A stretch of DNA of 64,000 nucleotides from Oceanirhabdus seepicola (GCF_023684385.1 NZ_JAGSOJ010000003.1:558001-622000); one strand, 5' to 3'. Shown: positions 51,083-60,133, counted from the first letter of the stretch. Notes: generated by a model from the sequence alone, not told the origin. Numbers and translations are program-made.

Positions 51083-52267
51083 TCAACTATGCCCATTATT
51101 TTGTCTGTCTGGTAATAACATAGTGAAAATACTTGCTAAAACAGCAGGAATCAAGCACAATGTAGTTGCAAATATTAAACCTTGGGAGTCTGCTATTCTT
51201 CCATACAATATGATTCCTAATCCTCCAATACCTCCAGCTAGGCCCATAATTAAACCTGTAGCTAAATTTAGATTTTGTGGTATTAGTTCCTGTGTGATTA
51301 CAATATTTGATGTGTTTGCGCTGCTCGAACTAAATGCTATAAGTACAAACCAAATAACTACTGAGATTCCTGTATCAAACACTAGCATTACTAATGATAA
51401 TGATAATACGAAATTGGATATAATAAATGTTTTTTTATAACCAAATTTATCGCTTGCATGTCCTCCAACTAAAGTACCTACTGAGTTTATAAGTAAATAC
51501 AAAAACAAAACAATACTAGCACTCTTTAAATCAATATTCTTCAATGATAACAATTGCACTCCAAAACTTATAAGTACCCTTGCAATCATAATTCTCGTTG
51601 TCGCTATAAATACTAATGCAGACAACCATTTTAAAGTATAAAAATTTAATTTACCATGTTCTCCTTCTTTTTTTACTGTCTTATGCTGAAATTCAGTTTT
51701 CTGTATTTGTGCCATATACATCATACCAGCAACAATAAATCCTGGGATCATAAGATAAGCTAATTTTGCTAGACCATATTTTTGTACAATGGGTATAGTA
51801 ATAATAGGTGAAACAGAAGCTGCAAATCCTCCTATTGTCATAAATATAGCTAAGCTTTTACCCCTAGAACTGTTTCCTAAGCTAACTGCTAAAGCTGAGC
51901 CTAATGGATGATATAAAGAAGAAGCTAATGCACCTAGTCCTGTAATGAATACTAGTAAATAAAAGTTAGTAACTAAGCCAGATATACTCATCAATACTGC
52001 TATCCAAACAACTGATAATATTAATAACCATGGTTTTCCACGTTCATCAACTATGTAACCTACGATGGGTTGAGCAAAAGAACCGCTGCAAGTTATTACC
52101 GCAGCAACAACAGCCTGCTCCGTCATGTTAAGTGACAAAGCCGTAGCAAACAAAAATAATATTGGAGGAACAATGGCTACATAAAAATCATTCATAAAAT
52201 GTCCTACCGATACTGCTAATAATCTTGTTGATTTACTTTTTGTTTGTATTTCTACAATCTCTTCCAA
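51083..52267 (-). CDS. MFS transporter (fosmidomycin-resistance-like)
   Basis: A 394-residue protein with twelve predicted helices, the early motif LAVSVGHFMNDFYVAIVPPI and the conserved loop GYIVDERGKPW, as in Fsr-type MFS exporters. It has the MFS 12-helix split with an acidic/basic central loop (HKTVKKEGEHGKL). GAGGAGGAAATTC precedes the ATG on the minus strand. It probably exports a drug or metabolite; the substrate is unknown. Confidence 0.88.
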   Translation of the reverse strand: MEEIVEIQTKSKSTRLLAVSVGHFMNDFYVAIVPPILFLFATALSLNMTEQAVVAAVITCSGSFAQPIVGYIVDERGKPWLLILSVVWIAVLMSISGLVTNFYLLVFITGLGALASSLYHPLGSALAVSLGNSSRGKSLAIFMTIGGFAASVSPIITIPIVQKYGLAKLAYLMIPGFIVAGMMYMAQIQKTEFQHKTVKKEGEHGKLNFYTLKWLSALVFIATTRIMIARVLISFGVQLLSLKNIDLKSASIVLFLYLLINSVGTLVGGHASDKFGYKKTFIISNFVLSLSLVMLVFDTGISVVIWFVLIAFSSSSANTSNIVITQELIPQNLNLATGLIMGLAGGIGGLGIILYGRIADSQGLIFATTLCLIPAVLASIFTMLLPDRQNNGHS

Positions 52268-52389
52268 AGAATTTCCTCCTCACTCATGTTTCTAATGCAT
52301 ATTATATACATTATTTGGTTATTAATTCCGATATCGTGGTATAATTAAACTATACTTAGAATAGTAGAAACTTTTAAAATACTTTTAAA

Positions 52390-52429
52390 ATAACCATCAA
52401 ACTTTAGTATAGATTAGCTTGATGGTTAT
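52390..52429 (-). terminator. terminator of the rhodanese gene
   Basis: ATAACCATCAA (52390-52400) pairs with TTGATGGTTAT (52419-52429). On the minus strand it is followed by TTTT, 29 bp after the rhodanese stop. Confidence 0.7.
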
Positions 52430-52457
52430 GAGATATTTCCTATTTTATACTAATTTA

Positions 52458-53402
52458 TTATTTGATTTCTCCTGTTTCAATGGGTAGTTCTTTATTATAA
52501 CTCCACTCAACCCATGAACCATCATAATTTTTAACATTTTCATAACCTAATAATTCAGTTAATACGAATGTAGTATGCGCAGAACGTACTGCTGATTGAC
52601 AGTAAGGAATGATTGTTTTATCAGTTGTAATTCCTTTTGCTTCATATATTGCCTTTAGTTCTTCTACTGTCTTAAATGTGGTATCTTGTCCTTCACCTGT
52701 ATTAATTGCTTCTTTATATTCTAAATGAATACTTGTTGGGATTCTGCCTTTTCTGAAAGCACCTGGCATTAAACGCTCTCCAGTAGCTTCTTCTAATGAA
52801 CGTACATCTAGTATGATTACGTTTGGATCATCTATTGCTGCCATTACATCTTCTAAAGTGGCTAATTTACTTTCATCTATATCAACTTTGAATTTGTATT
52901 CAGCAGGAGTAATTTTTGTTTTTTCAGTAGTTGTATCTAATCCAGAAGCCTTCCATCCCTGAATACCCCCATCGATTAGTGCCATTTTTTCATGACCGTA
53001 CATTTCTAAAAGCCAAAATAGTCTAGCACCGTCAATACCACCTTTATTATCATAAAGTAGGATCATCGTATCATTATCTATCCCTAGACTTCCTAGGAGT
53101 GCTTCCATTTTTTCTTTTTCTGCTCTCATTCCAGCAATTTCATAGTTTGTACTTCCGTAATCGGATCTCCAAATATTAATAGAACTAGGAATATGTTCCG
53201 ACATATAGTCTGGTGTTTCTCTAATATCTAAAACTGTTATTTTCCCACCTTCGTCAATCATTTTTTTTGCATCCACAGCACTTATAAGCACTTTTGTTTC
53301 CTCCTTTTGCAATTGTTTTTCTGATGCTACATCTGAATTACTGCACCCTACTGCCATTAATATTACAGCTGTAGCTAATAACAACAATGATATTTTTTTC
53401 AT
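52458..53402 (-). CDS. tandem-rhodanese sulfurtransferase lipoprotein (SseA-like)
   Basis: A 314-residue protein with a lipoprotein signal (ISLLLLATAVILMAVGC, Cys about 20) and two rhodanese domains. The first (VLDIRETPDYMSEHIPSSIN, LLYDNKGGIDGARLFWLLEM) has Asp at the place of the catalytic Cys. The second carries the catalytic loop YCQSAVRSAHT and ends YDGSWVEWSYN, typical of thiosulfate/mercaptopyruvate sulfurtransferases. It acts outside the membrane on sulfane sulfur. An upstream site shared with two nearby genes suggests joint control with a C-S lyase. Confidence 0.9.
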   Translation of the reverse strand: MKKISLLLLATAVILMAVGCSNSDVASEKQLQKEETKVLISAVDAKKMIDEGGKITVLDIRETPDYMSEHIPSSINIWRSDYGSTNYEIAGMRAEKEKMEALLGSLGIDNDTMILLYDNKGGIDGARLFWLLEMYGHEKMALIDGGIQGWKASGLDTTTEKTKITPAEYKFKVDIDESKLATLEDVMAAIDDPNVIILDVRSLEEATGERLMPGAFRKGRIPTSIHLEYKEAINTGEGQDTTFKTVEELKAIYEAKGITTDKTIIPYCQSAVRSAHTTFVLTELLGYENVKNYDGSWVEWSYNKELPIETGEIK

Positions 53403-54013
53403 ACATGTTTTCCACCTTTTTCATTTGAGTTTTTCTTTTCTTAGGTTATTATAAAGGCATAGAGATATTAAATAAAGTATGCACTTTGAAGTAACTAGTT
53501 ACTTTAAAGTGTGTACTAGCTAAATAGTTATTTTATAAAAATGAGTGGCTTTAAACGACAAAACTACGGAAAATATTGAATGTTAGAGTAATCCATTTTC
53601 AATTTTCTTGAAAAGGCATTTAAAATTTGAAAATATCATCCTACCTCAGTTGAGACTTACTTAAACGGTAAAATATTATGGATTTGGCTCTTTGCAAGAT
53701 GCCGAGAGAGGTTAGAAAAAAGAGGTAAAAGCATTGCGAAACGCATGAGGAACAGAACTGAAGAAACAATGAAAATACGATTATGGTATGATTACAATAA
53801 TCGTTCATTATAAAGTATAAGAATCACACTTAATCCATGATTTAGCATGATTCTCTTAACCAATTTAAATATGAAATGCGAAAATAAATACTAAAAATAT
53901 AACAAGTCAGTATACTCGTTTATTTTGCAAACTACTTCATCCTTGGAATCCACTGAGAGAACCACAATCAGGTCAACACGACCCATTATTACAAAATATA
54001 CTTCGCATCTTTG
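53403..54013. other. intergenic region with promoter and remnant
   Basis: Holds the rhodanese promoter (minus-strand TATAAT near 53450) and the activator-like site at 53480. At about 53700-53805 a plus frame reads EKRGKSIAKRMRNRTEETMK, a small remnant of unknown origin. Nothing else was seen. Confidence 0.45.
53480..53512. promoter_or_regulatory. shared activator-like site, rhodanese gene
   Basis: TGCACTTT-GAA-GTAACTAGTTAC, continued as a dyad ACTTT..AAAGT to 53512. On the minus strand TATAAT starts 26 nt after the TGCA end. The same motif precedes the hydrolase and MalY genes. Confidence 0.6.
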
Positions 54014-54778
54014 TTAGGATATTCTTTTGTTCCCAAGTTGATTATTTAATACATTATTATTTGTGGCTAAGGACATGAAGAGTTGGAATATTGAGTCCGT
54101 TTCACTTGAACGGTGAAGCATTTCTGGATGCCATTGCACACCGAGGATTCTCAGACTCTCATTAAAGATGATTTCAATAACATCATCCGAAGAAATTCCG
54201 ATTTCACTATTCTCCTTCAATGGAGCAGCTAAATGCTCAATACACTGATGGTGAAATGAATTTACATTTACTTTTTCACCGAGTGTTTTTAGCAAAGTGT
54301 TACCTAAAATACTTACATCATGTGCCTTTTGATGAGTTCTATTAATGTTATGCCAGTGTTTCGAATAATTATAATTATCCATATGTTGAATCAGGGTTCC
54401 ACCTAATGCGACGTTTATCAATTGAAATCCTCGACAGATTCCCATAATTGGTTTTGATTTTGACATGAATTTTTGAATAAGCAGCATTTCCCAAGTATCG
54501 CGATCAATATCAAAGTCACCACATTCTTTATCAATTAGTGCATTATAAAGAGTTGGGGTGATATCGGTTCCACCTACGAGTAAAAGCATATCGAGATCAT
54601 TAGAATAAAATTCAGCAAATTTCTCTAGTTGATCATAATCATTGTTTTCGTGTAGAGGGATTAAAATGGGAATTCCACCTGCTTCAATGATTTTGTCTTG
54701 ATATTGTTTGTTTACGCCGTTACTGTAGAAACCAAGATTTGACACATAATTTATTGTTGTGATTCCAACTTTTTTCAT
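54014..54778 (-). CDS. class I glutamine amidotransferase-like hydrolase (peptidase C26, PuuD-like)
   Basis: A 254-residue protein. The ATG at 54778 has AAGGAGG 7 nt upstream. It shows LLLVGGTDITPTLY, the nucleophile elbow GICRGFQLINVALGGTLIQH (catalytic Cys), and the His/Glu pair GVQWHPEM near the end. The family hydrolyses gamma-glutamyl amides such as gamma-glutamyl-GABA. With a rhodanese and a C-S lyase under the same site, a gamma-glutamyl thiol peptide is an attractive but unproven substrate. Confidence 0.9.
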   Translation of the reverse strand: MKKVGITTINYVSNLGFYSNGVNKQYQDKIIEAGGIPILIPLHENNDYDQLEKFAEFYSNDLDMLLLVGGTDITPTLYNALIDKECGDFDIDRDTWEMLLIQKFMSKSKPIMGICRGFQLINVALGGTLIQHMDNYNYSKHWHNINRTHQKAHDVSILGNTLLKTLGEKVNVNSFHHQCIEHLAAPLKENSEIGISSDDVIEIIFNESLRILGVQWHPEMLHRSSETDSIFQLFMSLATNNNVLNNQLGNKRIS

Positions 54779-54889
54779 TCTCAATCCTCCTTTTCAAAGT
54801 CAACGAAAGTAAAATTATGTAAATAGATAAGTTTCTAAACGATTTACTATGAACTCATTATAGTTTATAATTGTATACTTATTGAAGTA

Positions 54890-54912
54890 TGCACTTTTTG
54901 GTAACTAGTATC
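54890..54912. promoter_or_regulatory. shared activator-like site, hydrolase gene
   Basis: TGCACTTT-TTG-GTAACTAGTATC upstream of the minus-strand hydrolase gene. TATAAT starts 27 nt after the TGCA end on the minus strand. Orientation and distance match the other two sites. Confidence 0.6.
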
Positions 54913-54993
54913 ATATATGATACTCAAACACGTGTAGTGGCCTGAAAAATAGGGAGATAGAGATGATATCTATATAATTGCGGTAACATTTCG

Positions 54994-55047
54994 GTAACTA
55001 GTTACAAAAAAGTGCATTCTTTCATTATTACATAAATGTATTATAAT
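54994..55047 (+). promoter_or_regulatory. shared activator-like site and -10 box, malY-like gene
   Basis: On the minus strand TGCACTTT-TTT-GTAACTAGTTAC (55016 to 54994). TATAAT is at 55042-55047, 25 nt after the TGCA end. No good -35 box is present, so activation is likely. Confidence 0.6.
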
Positions 55048-55109
55048 GAACACAAGAAAACGAATCTATTTTGTGAAGATTACAAGTCAAATAAATAGGA
55101 GGGACTTAA

Positions 55110-56291
55110 ATGAAAAATAGTTTTGATAGATTGATAGATAGGCGTATAGTTCCAACTGAAAAATGGAGTAAGGAAAAGTTGAATGAATATTTTGGGTCTA
55201 GTGAGGTGTTACCATTGTGGGTTGCTGATATGGATTTTGAAGTATCTAATACTTTAGTCGAAGATTTAAAAGAAAGGGCAGAGCATGGTGTGTTTGGTTA
55301 TGAGTATAAATCTAATCGACATCATCAGGCACTCATCGAATGGTATGAGAAACGTCATAATTGGAAAATTAACATTCACCATATTCATTATGCGCCTAGC
55401 GTGTTAACTGCAATTTCAATACTTATAGAGACATTGACCAATGAAGGAGATCAAATTATTATTCAGCCTCCTGTTTATTATCCTTTTTCAAAGATTATTA
55501 AGTCACACAACAGAAAGGTTGTGAAAAACTCGTTAAGATTAGTGGGGAAAAAGTATAGTATTGATTTTGATGATTTAGAAGAAAAAGCTAAGGATCCCAA
55601 AACAAAATTGATCTTATTATCAAATCCGCATAATCCTGTAGGTAGAGTGTGGTCAAGAGATGAATTAAGGCGGATTGGTGAAATCAGTATTAAGTATGGT
55701 TTAATGATCATATCGGATGAGATTCATGGAGATATTGTTTTTAATGGTTATAATTATACTCCGATGTCTACTGTATCAAATGAAATTATGGATAGAACAA
55801 TAACTTGTTTATCTCCTGGAAAGACTTTCAATATATCCAGTTTAAGTACTGCTGCTGTAATAATTAGTAACAAGATGGTAGCTGAGAAATATCAGGACTT
55901 AATAAACAAGTATCATCTAAATCATACAAATGCTTTTTCAGCAGTTGCTTTTGAGTCCGTATATAAAAATGGTGAAGCATGGTTTAATGAGTTAATGATT
56001 TATTTAGAAGAAAACTATTACTTCTTAGAAAAATACTTTGAAATAAAACTTCCGAATGCGAAGGTGATAAAAACTGAGGGAACATATTTGGCATGGATAG
56101 ATTTAAGATATTTAAATCTTGATGCTAAAGAGTTACAGCGATTTATTATTGAAGAAGCTAAATTAGCATTTGATTTTGGTCATTGGTTTGGAAGAGAAGG
56201 AGCTGGTTTTGTTAGAGTAAACATGGCTTGTCCGAGAATGATTTTGAAAAAGGCATTGAATCAACTGAAGGAGGCCATTGAAAGTAAGTAA
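55110..56291 (+). CDS. MalY/PatB-type aminotransferase-fold cystathionine beta-lyase
   Basis: A 393-residue PLP enzyme. Family landmarks are LPLWVADMDFEV near the start, LLSNPHNPVGRVWSRDEL, IISDEIHGDIVF, the PLP lysine in SPGKTFNISSLSTAAVI and a C-terminal arginine in GAGFVRVNMACP. MalY/PatB enzymes cleave C-S bonds of cystathionine and cysteine conjugates, releasing a thiol, pyruvate and ammonia. GGAGGG precedes the ATG. Shared regulation with the rhodanese lipoprotein and the gamma-glutamyl hydrolase points to sulfur-compound breakdown. Confidence 0.93.
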   Translation: MKNSFDRLIDRRIVPTEKWSKEKLNEYFGSSEVLPLWVADMDFEVSNTLVEDLKERAEHGVFGYEYKSNRHHQALIEWYEKRHNWKINIHHIHYAPSVLTAISILIETLTNEGDQIIIQPPVYYPFSKIIKSHNRKVVKNSLRLVGKKYSIDFDDLEEKAKDPKTKLILLSNPHNPVGRVWSRDELRRIGEISIKYGLMIISDEIHGDIVFNGYNYTPMSTVSNEIMDRTITCLSPGKTFNISSLSTAAVIISNKMVAEKYQDLINKYHLNHTNAFSAVAFESVYKNGEAWFNELMIYLEENYYFLEKYFEIKLPNAKVIKTEGTYLAWIDLRYLNLDAKELQRFIIEEAKLAFDFGHWFGREGAGFVRVNMACPRMILKKALNQLKEAIESK

Positions 56292-56403
56292 GTACTAAAA
56301 AATGACTGAAACTAGATATGAGTTTGTATTAAGTGCAGAAGCCTAAAAGAAATATCAGATCTATTGATTAAGCATATTCCTTCTATTGAAACTATTTCAA
56401 TTT

Positions 56404-56448
56404 AACCGCATTTCATGTGTACATGTGTAAATGCGGTTTTTTATTTTT
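56404..56448 (+). terminator. terminator after the malY-like gene
   Basis: AACCGCATTT (56404-56413) pairs with AAATGCGGTT (56429-56438), followed by TTTTTATTTTTT. Confidence 0.8.
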
Positions 56449-56479
56449 TATGAATTTTAGAAAAGCCATTCGTTACCAT

Positions 56480-56590
56480 TTAATTCAGGTATGAGCCATT
56501 CCCTAAATAGTAAAGATATGATGGCATTTAATACAAGTAAAAAAGAAACGTGTTCCTATAACGAATATGACACATGTGGAATGTGTAATA
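56480..56590 (+). pseudogene. C-terminal tail of a serine recombinase
   Basis: FNSGMSHSLNSKDMMAFNTS and KKETCSYN resemble FKSGMSHSLKGKDVKAFKTS and the tail of the remnant at 44283-45126. The frame runs straight into the att-like repeat (TCGMCNRNTT), so the att core overlaps the recombinase end. All upstream coding sequence is gone. Confidence 0.65.
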
Positions 56591-56830
56591 GGAATACAAC
56601 ACTAAGATACCTTGTAATCCTTGAATTCATGCACTTTACTAGCTTTTTTAACTTCAGCACAAATGGTGATGATTTTAAAAATAAAGAGCAAATTAATGGT
56701 GTTAAGGTAAGAGCGGGTATTTGATAGGGGGTTAGGGGATACGTTAATCAAAATTAATATAAAGTAGAGAAAGATCATGAAGATAGCTATTATGCCTTGA
56801 AAACTTCTTGATCTTTTTGTGTTTTATAAA
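56571..56830 (+). repeat. att-like repeat, copy 4
   Basis: Starts ACACAT-GTGGA-ATGTGT, followed by the GDDFKNKEQINGVKVRAGI frame and the GATCATGAAG..CTTCTTGATC terminator hairpin. It follows a recombinase tail directly. Confidence 0.65.
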
Positions 56831-57324
56831 TTGTATGTTAGAAAGTCAGGTTGTTTTTTCATGTGCCTAATATTAGCAAAAAAATAAATAATCAATTCCA
56901 TTAAGTTAAATTTCTAGGAATTGATTATTTACCAAATTCTAATTCAATCGTAAATACATTTTCTTCTATTAAAAACATTCCTTTCTTACTATTTTTCTTT
57001 TTTACTTCTAAAAATCAAATCATCTCTAAAGATTGAGAATTAAATAAAATCTTTAAATCCTTAATTCTTTTACATTTCTAATTAAATATATCTTTATTTA
57101 AAGCTTTAAAAGGTATTACTTTGAAAACACTGTTACTTGTAGATAAACTTTCTTAAAATACATTATGAATTAGAATTTGTAGAAAAGATTTATCTTTTCT
57201 TAGATATATTATAACATAAATGATTAAAAAAAACTATGCAATATTCTAAATTTTCTGAATTTTTATTCTTGCTTGTTTCCTCAGCATCATGTATTACAGA
57301 AATATAATTATACAATATCATATA
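56831..57324. other. remnants between att-like repeats 4 and 5
   Basis: A hairpin TAAATAATCAATTCC/GGAATTGATTATTTA (56884-56930) follows a minus-strand gene tail reading EVKKKNSKKGMFLIEENVFT IELEFGK-stop (stop near 56929). No intact gene is present. Confidence 0.4.
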
Positions 57325-57490
57325 AAAGGTGATGATTTTAAGAATAAAGATCAAATTAATGGTGTTAAGGTAAGAATTGGTATTTGATAGGGGATAAGGG
57401 GATACGTTAATCAAATATAATATAAAGTAGAGAAAGACTATGAAGAGAGCTATTATTATAGCTTGAAAACTTCATGGTCTTTTTGTGGTT
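57325..57490 (+). repeat. att-like repeat, partial copy 5
   Basis: Has the GDDFKNKDQINGVKVRIGI end and the GACTATGAAG..CTTCATGGTC terminator hairpin, but lacks the ACACAT/ATGTGT core and the HVEC frame. It may be the oldest, truncated copy. Confidence 0.6.
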
Positions 57491-58013
57491 TTATTATATT
57501 ACATAAAATAGCGGTGAGATTTGATTCATTTGATGCCCATATCTTGAAAATTTATTTTATGAAAATTTGATATTTTAGAATAAATTTTCAAGATATGGGG
57601 GGGATAAGAATTTAAGATCATAAAAAATAAGAAATTATTGATAATAATATTGGTAGTAAGACTAACTGTTTAAATGATAAAAGTGAAAAAAAATAATGAT
57701 AAATTAATTTGAGAGGGTTCTTTCATACCGACAGAATGTCAGTATAATTTTATGAATATCTATATACCGTTTAGTTCTATATTAGTGAAGATAATAAAGC
57801 AAAGGCACAGTGTAAAATGTAGTATAAAAGAAATGTTGAAGAGGTAGAAAAAATCTTTATAAGTGTGTTTAGATAATGATTTGAGTGATAGGAATGTATC
57901 TATTGAGAATCTTCAAAAAATACGTACACTATTTGAAAAAAGGCTTATGGAAGTGACCAAAAGTAAAGTGATTATTGATCTGATAACTCAACAAGGAAAA
58001 ATCTAAAATGAAA
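57491..58013. other. remnant region with long hairpin
   Basis: A 21-bp perfect inverted repeat spans 57536-57556 and 57579-57599 (CCCATATCTTGAAAATTT.../...GATATGGG), an insertion-sequence-like pair of ends with a 22-nt interior. A plus frame at about 57870-58005 reads DNDLSDRNVSIENLQKIRTL then FEKRLMEVTKSKVIIDLITQ QGKI-stop, an unidentified gene tail. Confidence 0.5.
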
Positions 58014-58208
58014 TTAATGTTTTAATTGTATTTTTCCTAAGGAAAAATCTATAAAGTTAAAACTCTCTCTAATATGATCCTCATTTTGTACTGTTATAAA
58101 ATGTTCTGAAATGTATACTATTTTTCCTTTTAAAGTTTTACGAGATACCTTTGACTTTTTAATTAAAATCTCAATCGGTTGTTGTAATTTAAAATCTACT
58201 GAACTCAT
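58014..58208 (-). CDS. small hypothetical protein (64 residues)
   Basis: Begins MSSVDFKLQQPIEILIKKSK with AAAGGAGG upstream. Predicted mainly beta (KGKIVYISEHFITVQNEDHI), like a small OB- or SH3-like barrel. No family was recognised. It is the last gene of a minus-strand group with the next two. Confidence 0.65.
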   Translation of the reverse strand: MSSVDFKLQQPIEILIKKSKVSRKTLKGKIVYISEHFITVQNEDHIRESFNFIDFSLGKIQLKH

Positions 58209-58288
58209 CTTTTGTCCTCCTTTAGATTTATTAATAATTTAATTTGTTAGCTTTTGGTTAAAAAAGAATTATATTAAAAAAGAATAAT

Positions 58289-58537
58289 TTAATTATCATT
58301 TAAAATGTTTATAGGTAAATTTCCATCTATGTTAACTATTTTTATTTCATTTGTTTTCATCCATTTTATCTGGCCGTTTTCATCACAAACCGCAACCATT
58401 GGAATTACTCCCTCGTCAGCTTTAGGTGGTCTATTCACCCTAAAAGTTGATGGATTTGAAGTTTTGAATGCTCCAAAACCTGTTCCTATTAATATGAAAT
58501 TTTTATCATTTGCTATTTGTTTAACAATTGTTAGCAA
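58289..58537 (-). CDS. small hypothetical protein (82 residues)
   Basis: The TTG at 58537 is chosen because AAAGGGG is 9 nt before it; the TTG at 58546 abuts that site. The sequence has GTGFGAFKTSNPSTFRVNRP and PKADEGVIPMVAVCDENGQI. No family was recognised, but the well-conserved-looking Gly/Phe/Pro core suggests a real protein. It lies between the 64-residue protein and the PLP-GNAT gene. Confidence 0.6.
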   Translation of the reverse strand: MLTIVKQIANDKNFILIGTGFGAFKTSNPSTFRVNRPPKADEGVIPMVAVCDENGQIKWMKTNEIKIVNIDGNLPINILNDN

Positions 58538-58640
58538 TATATTCAACCCCTTTAGTAATACTGTGCTAATACAATGTATCTTAAGTTTGAATTACTTTTT
58601 TAAGATTGTAATCAAACAATTAGAACACATTTAGTATTAA

Positions 58641-58678
58641 TAAGAAACAATTTATTTAAAATTAAAAGTTGTTTCTTA
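58641..58678 (-). terminator. terminator after the PLP-GNAT gene
   Basis: TAAGAAACAA (58641-58650) pairs with TTGTTTCTTA (58669-58678) between the PLP-GNAT gene and the 82-residue protein gene. The T tract is weak. Confidence 0.5.
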
Positions 58679-58780
58679 TTTAATTGTAGCATATTTATTG
58701 TTAATTGTAAAATAATTTTTAAAAATTTACATAATTGGGGATATATAGAATAAAGGAGTTGAATAAAGCTCTTTAAACTT

Positions 58781-60133
58781 TTATTTATGAATCATTCGAA
58801 TATATGATTGGTTAAATCCCATTTTTTCATATACTTTAATAGCCCTTTTATTATCTCTATCAACATGCAAAGAAAGATTCCCATCAGTTATTTCTATTGC
58901 TTTATTCAAAAGTTGTGTGGCTATACCTTTGCCACCTTTTTTTGTAGCTATATATCCTAAATGATATTTTGGAATGAAGTTTTCAAATCCTAAGTTTACA
59001 ATTACTGTAAGGCCTTTTATGTCATTATTTTGATAAGCGGCTAGTATGTGACCTGTTTTCATAGCATGTTGAACAGCATCTAAAATTTCTTCTTTAGGAT
59101 CTGTATACTCCATAAGCCAAGTATCTAATAAATCAACAATTTTATTAGGAGCTATATCTATATCAGTGATTTCTTCTATTTCTAAACTAATCCTACCATC
59201 ATTTAAAATGATAACATGATTACCATTAATCAAATTTCCTGATTCAGCTTCTTTCATAAATCCGGCTATAGAATACCCATTATGGATAGTCATCTTAATC
59301 TTTTCAAGCTTTTTAATCTCGCTAACATACTTCTCTAATTCTTCATCTCTCACACCGGTTACTCTTCCACCTGTATCGTAAATAGCGTCTAATACACTTT
59401 TAAGCATTCTTGTTTCTGAAGTCATAACCATTCTGTTGTACTTAGAAACAGGTTCATTTTCTAAATGCTCCTTGTCTATCTCTAAATTATTTTTTTTATA
59501 TTCTTCATAAATTATATTTCCATAATCAGTTGTACAACTATATAGATTAGGTATATTTTTAATCTTATCTTCCATCCACAATTTTCTGAATCCTAAATGT
59601 AATCCTGATATACCATATCCTAAACTTGTTTGAGTAAATACAGTAGAAATAGGTTCTTTAAGTTGTTGATTAATTTCATCAACAATTGTAGATAAGGCGG
59701 TCATATTAACCATCCCATTCTCAAAGCCTTGATTCGCGTTATACCATCCTTTTTCTTTAGATATTTTTTTGCTATATTCAATACAGTCTTGCTTTTTTGT
59801 TGTATCATATTCTATTTTTTTTATATTTTCTTTATTAAAAGATTTACTGTTAATCAATTTACTGTTTTTTCTAAATATAAATGCGCACTCAATATCGTAA
59901 AATTGAGATACACTAGCTATTGATTTTGCCAATTCAGTATGCCCACTTAAACATATAGTATCTTTTTTTACTGCTAATGCATCTTTTAACAACATTATGC
60001 TAAGTCTATCAATCTTGTGTCCACTTGGATTATTTCCTTCTAGTTTTAGAAATATCTTAGATATTCCTAACATTTTCTCTAACTCTTTAGCTCTTATTAA
60101 AGGGGTTTTACCTATTCGATTTTTTATGTTCAT
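58781..60133 (-). CDS. fold-type II PLP enzyme fused to a GNAT acetyltransferase domain
   Basis: A 450-residue protein. Residues 1-310 resemble threonine synthase/tryptophan-synthase-beta-like enzymes: TPLIRAKELEKMLG, the PLP lysine region LEGNNPSGHKIDR, and TSLGYGISGLHLGF. Residues about 320-450 form a GNAT domain (ILAAYQNNDIKGLTVIVNLG, HLGYIATKKGGKGIATQLLN, DRDNKRAIKVYEKMGF). The fusion is uncommon. It could make an amino acid derivative and N-acetylate it, or acylate a substrate held as a PLP adduct. The ATG has AGGAGTG upstream on the minus strand. Confidence 0.8.
   Translation of the reverse strand: MNIKNRIGKTPLIRAKELEKMLGISKIFLKLEGNNPSGHKIDRLSIMLLKDALAVKKDTICLSGHTELAKSIASVSQFYDIECAFIFRKNSKLINSKSFNKENIKKIEYDTTKKQDCIEYSKKISKEKGWYNANQGFENGMVNMTALSTIVDEINQQLKEPISTVFTQTSLGYGISGLHLGFRKLWMEDKIKNIPNLYSCTTDYGNIIYEEYKKNNLEIDKEHLENEPVSKYNRMVMTSETRMLKSVLDAIYDTGGRVTGVRDEELEKYVSEIKKLEKIKMTIHNGYSIAGFMKEAESGNLINGNHVIILNDGRISLEIEEITDIDIAPNKIVDLLDTWLMEYTDPKEEILDAVQHAMKTGHILAAYQNNDIKGLTVIVNLGFENFIPKYHLGYIATKKGGKGIATQLLNKAIEITDGNLSLHVDRDNKRAIKVYEKMGFNQSYIRMIHK

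Noticed and set aside
51123..51440. Plus-strand frame of 105 codons within the MFS gene
   Set aside because: Antisense to a clear transporter gene with twelve helices; no ribosome binding site.
57190..57414. Minus-strand frame overlapping att-like repeat 5 (and a similar one at 40770-40958)
   Set aside because: They are the antisense shadow of the conserved repeat; no start signals and the plus-strand frame is the one conserved among copies.
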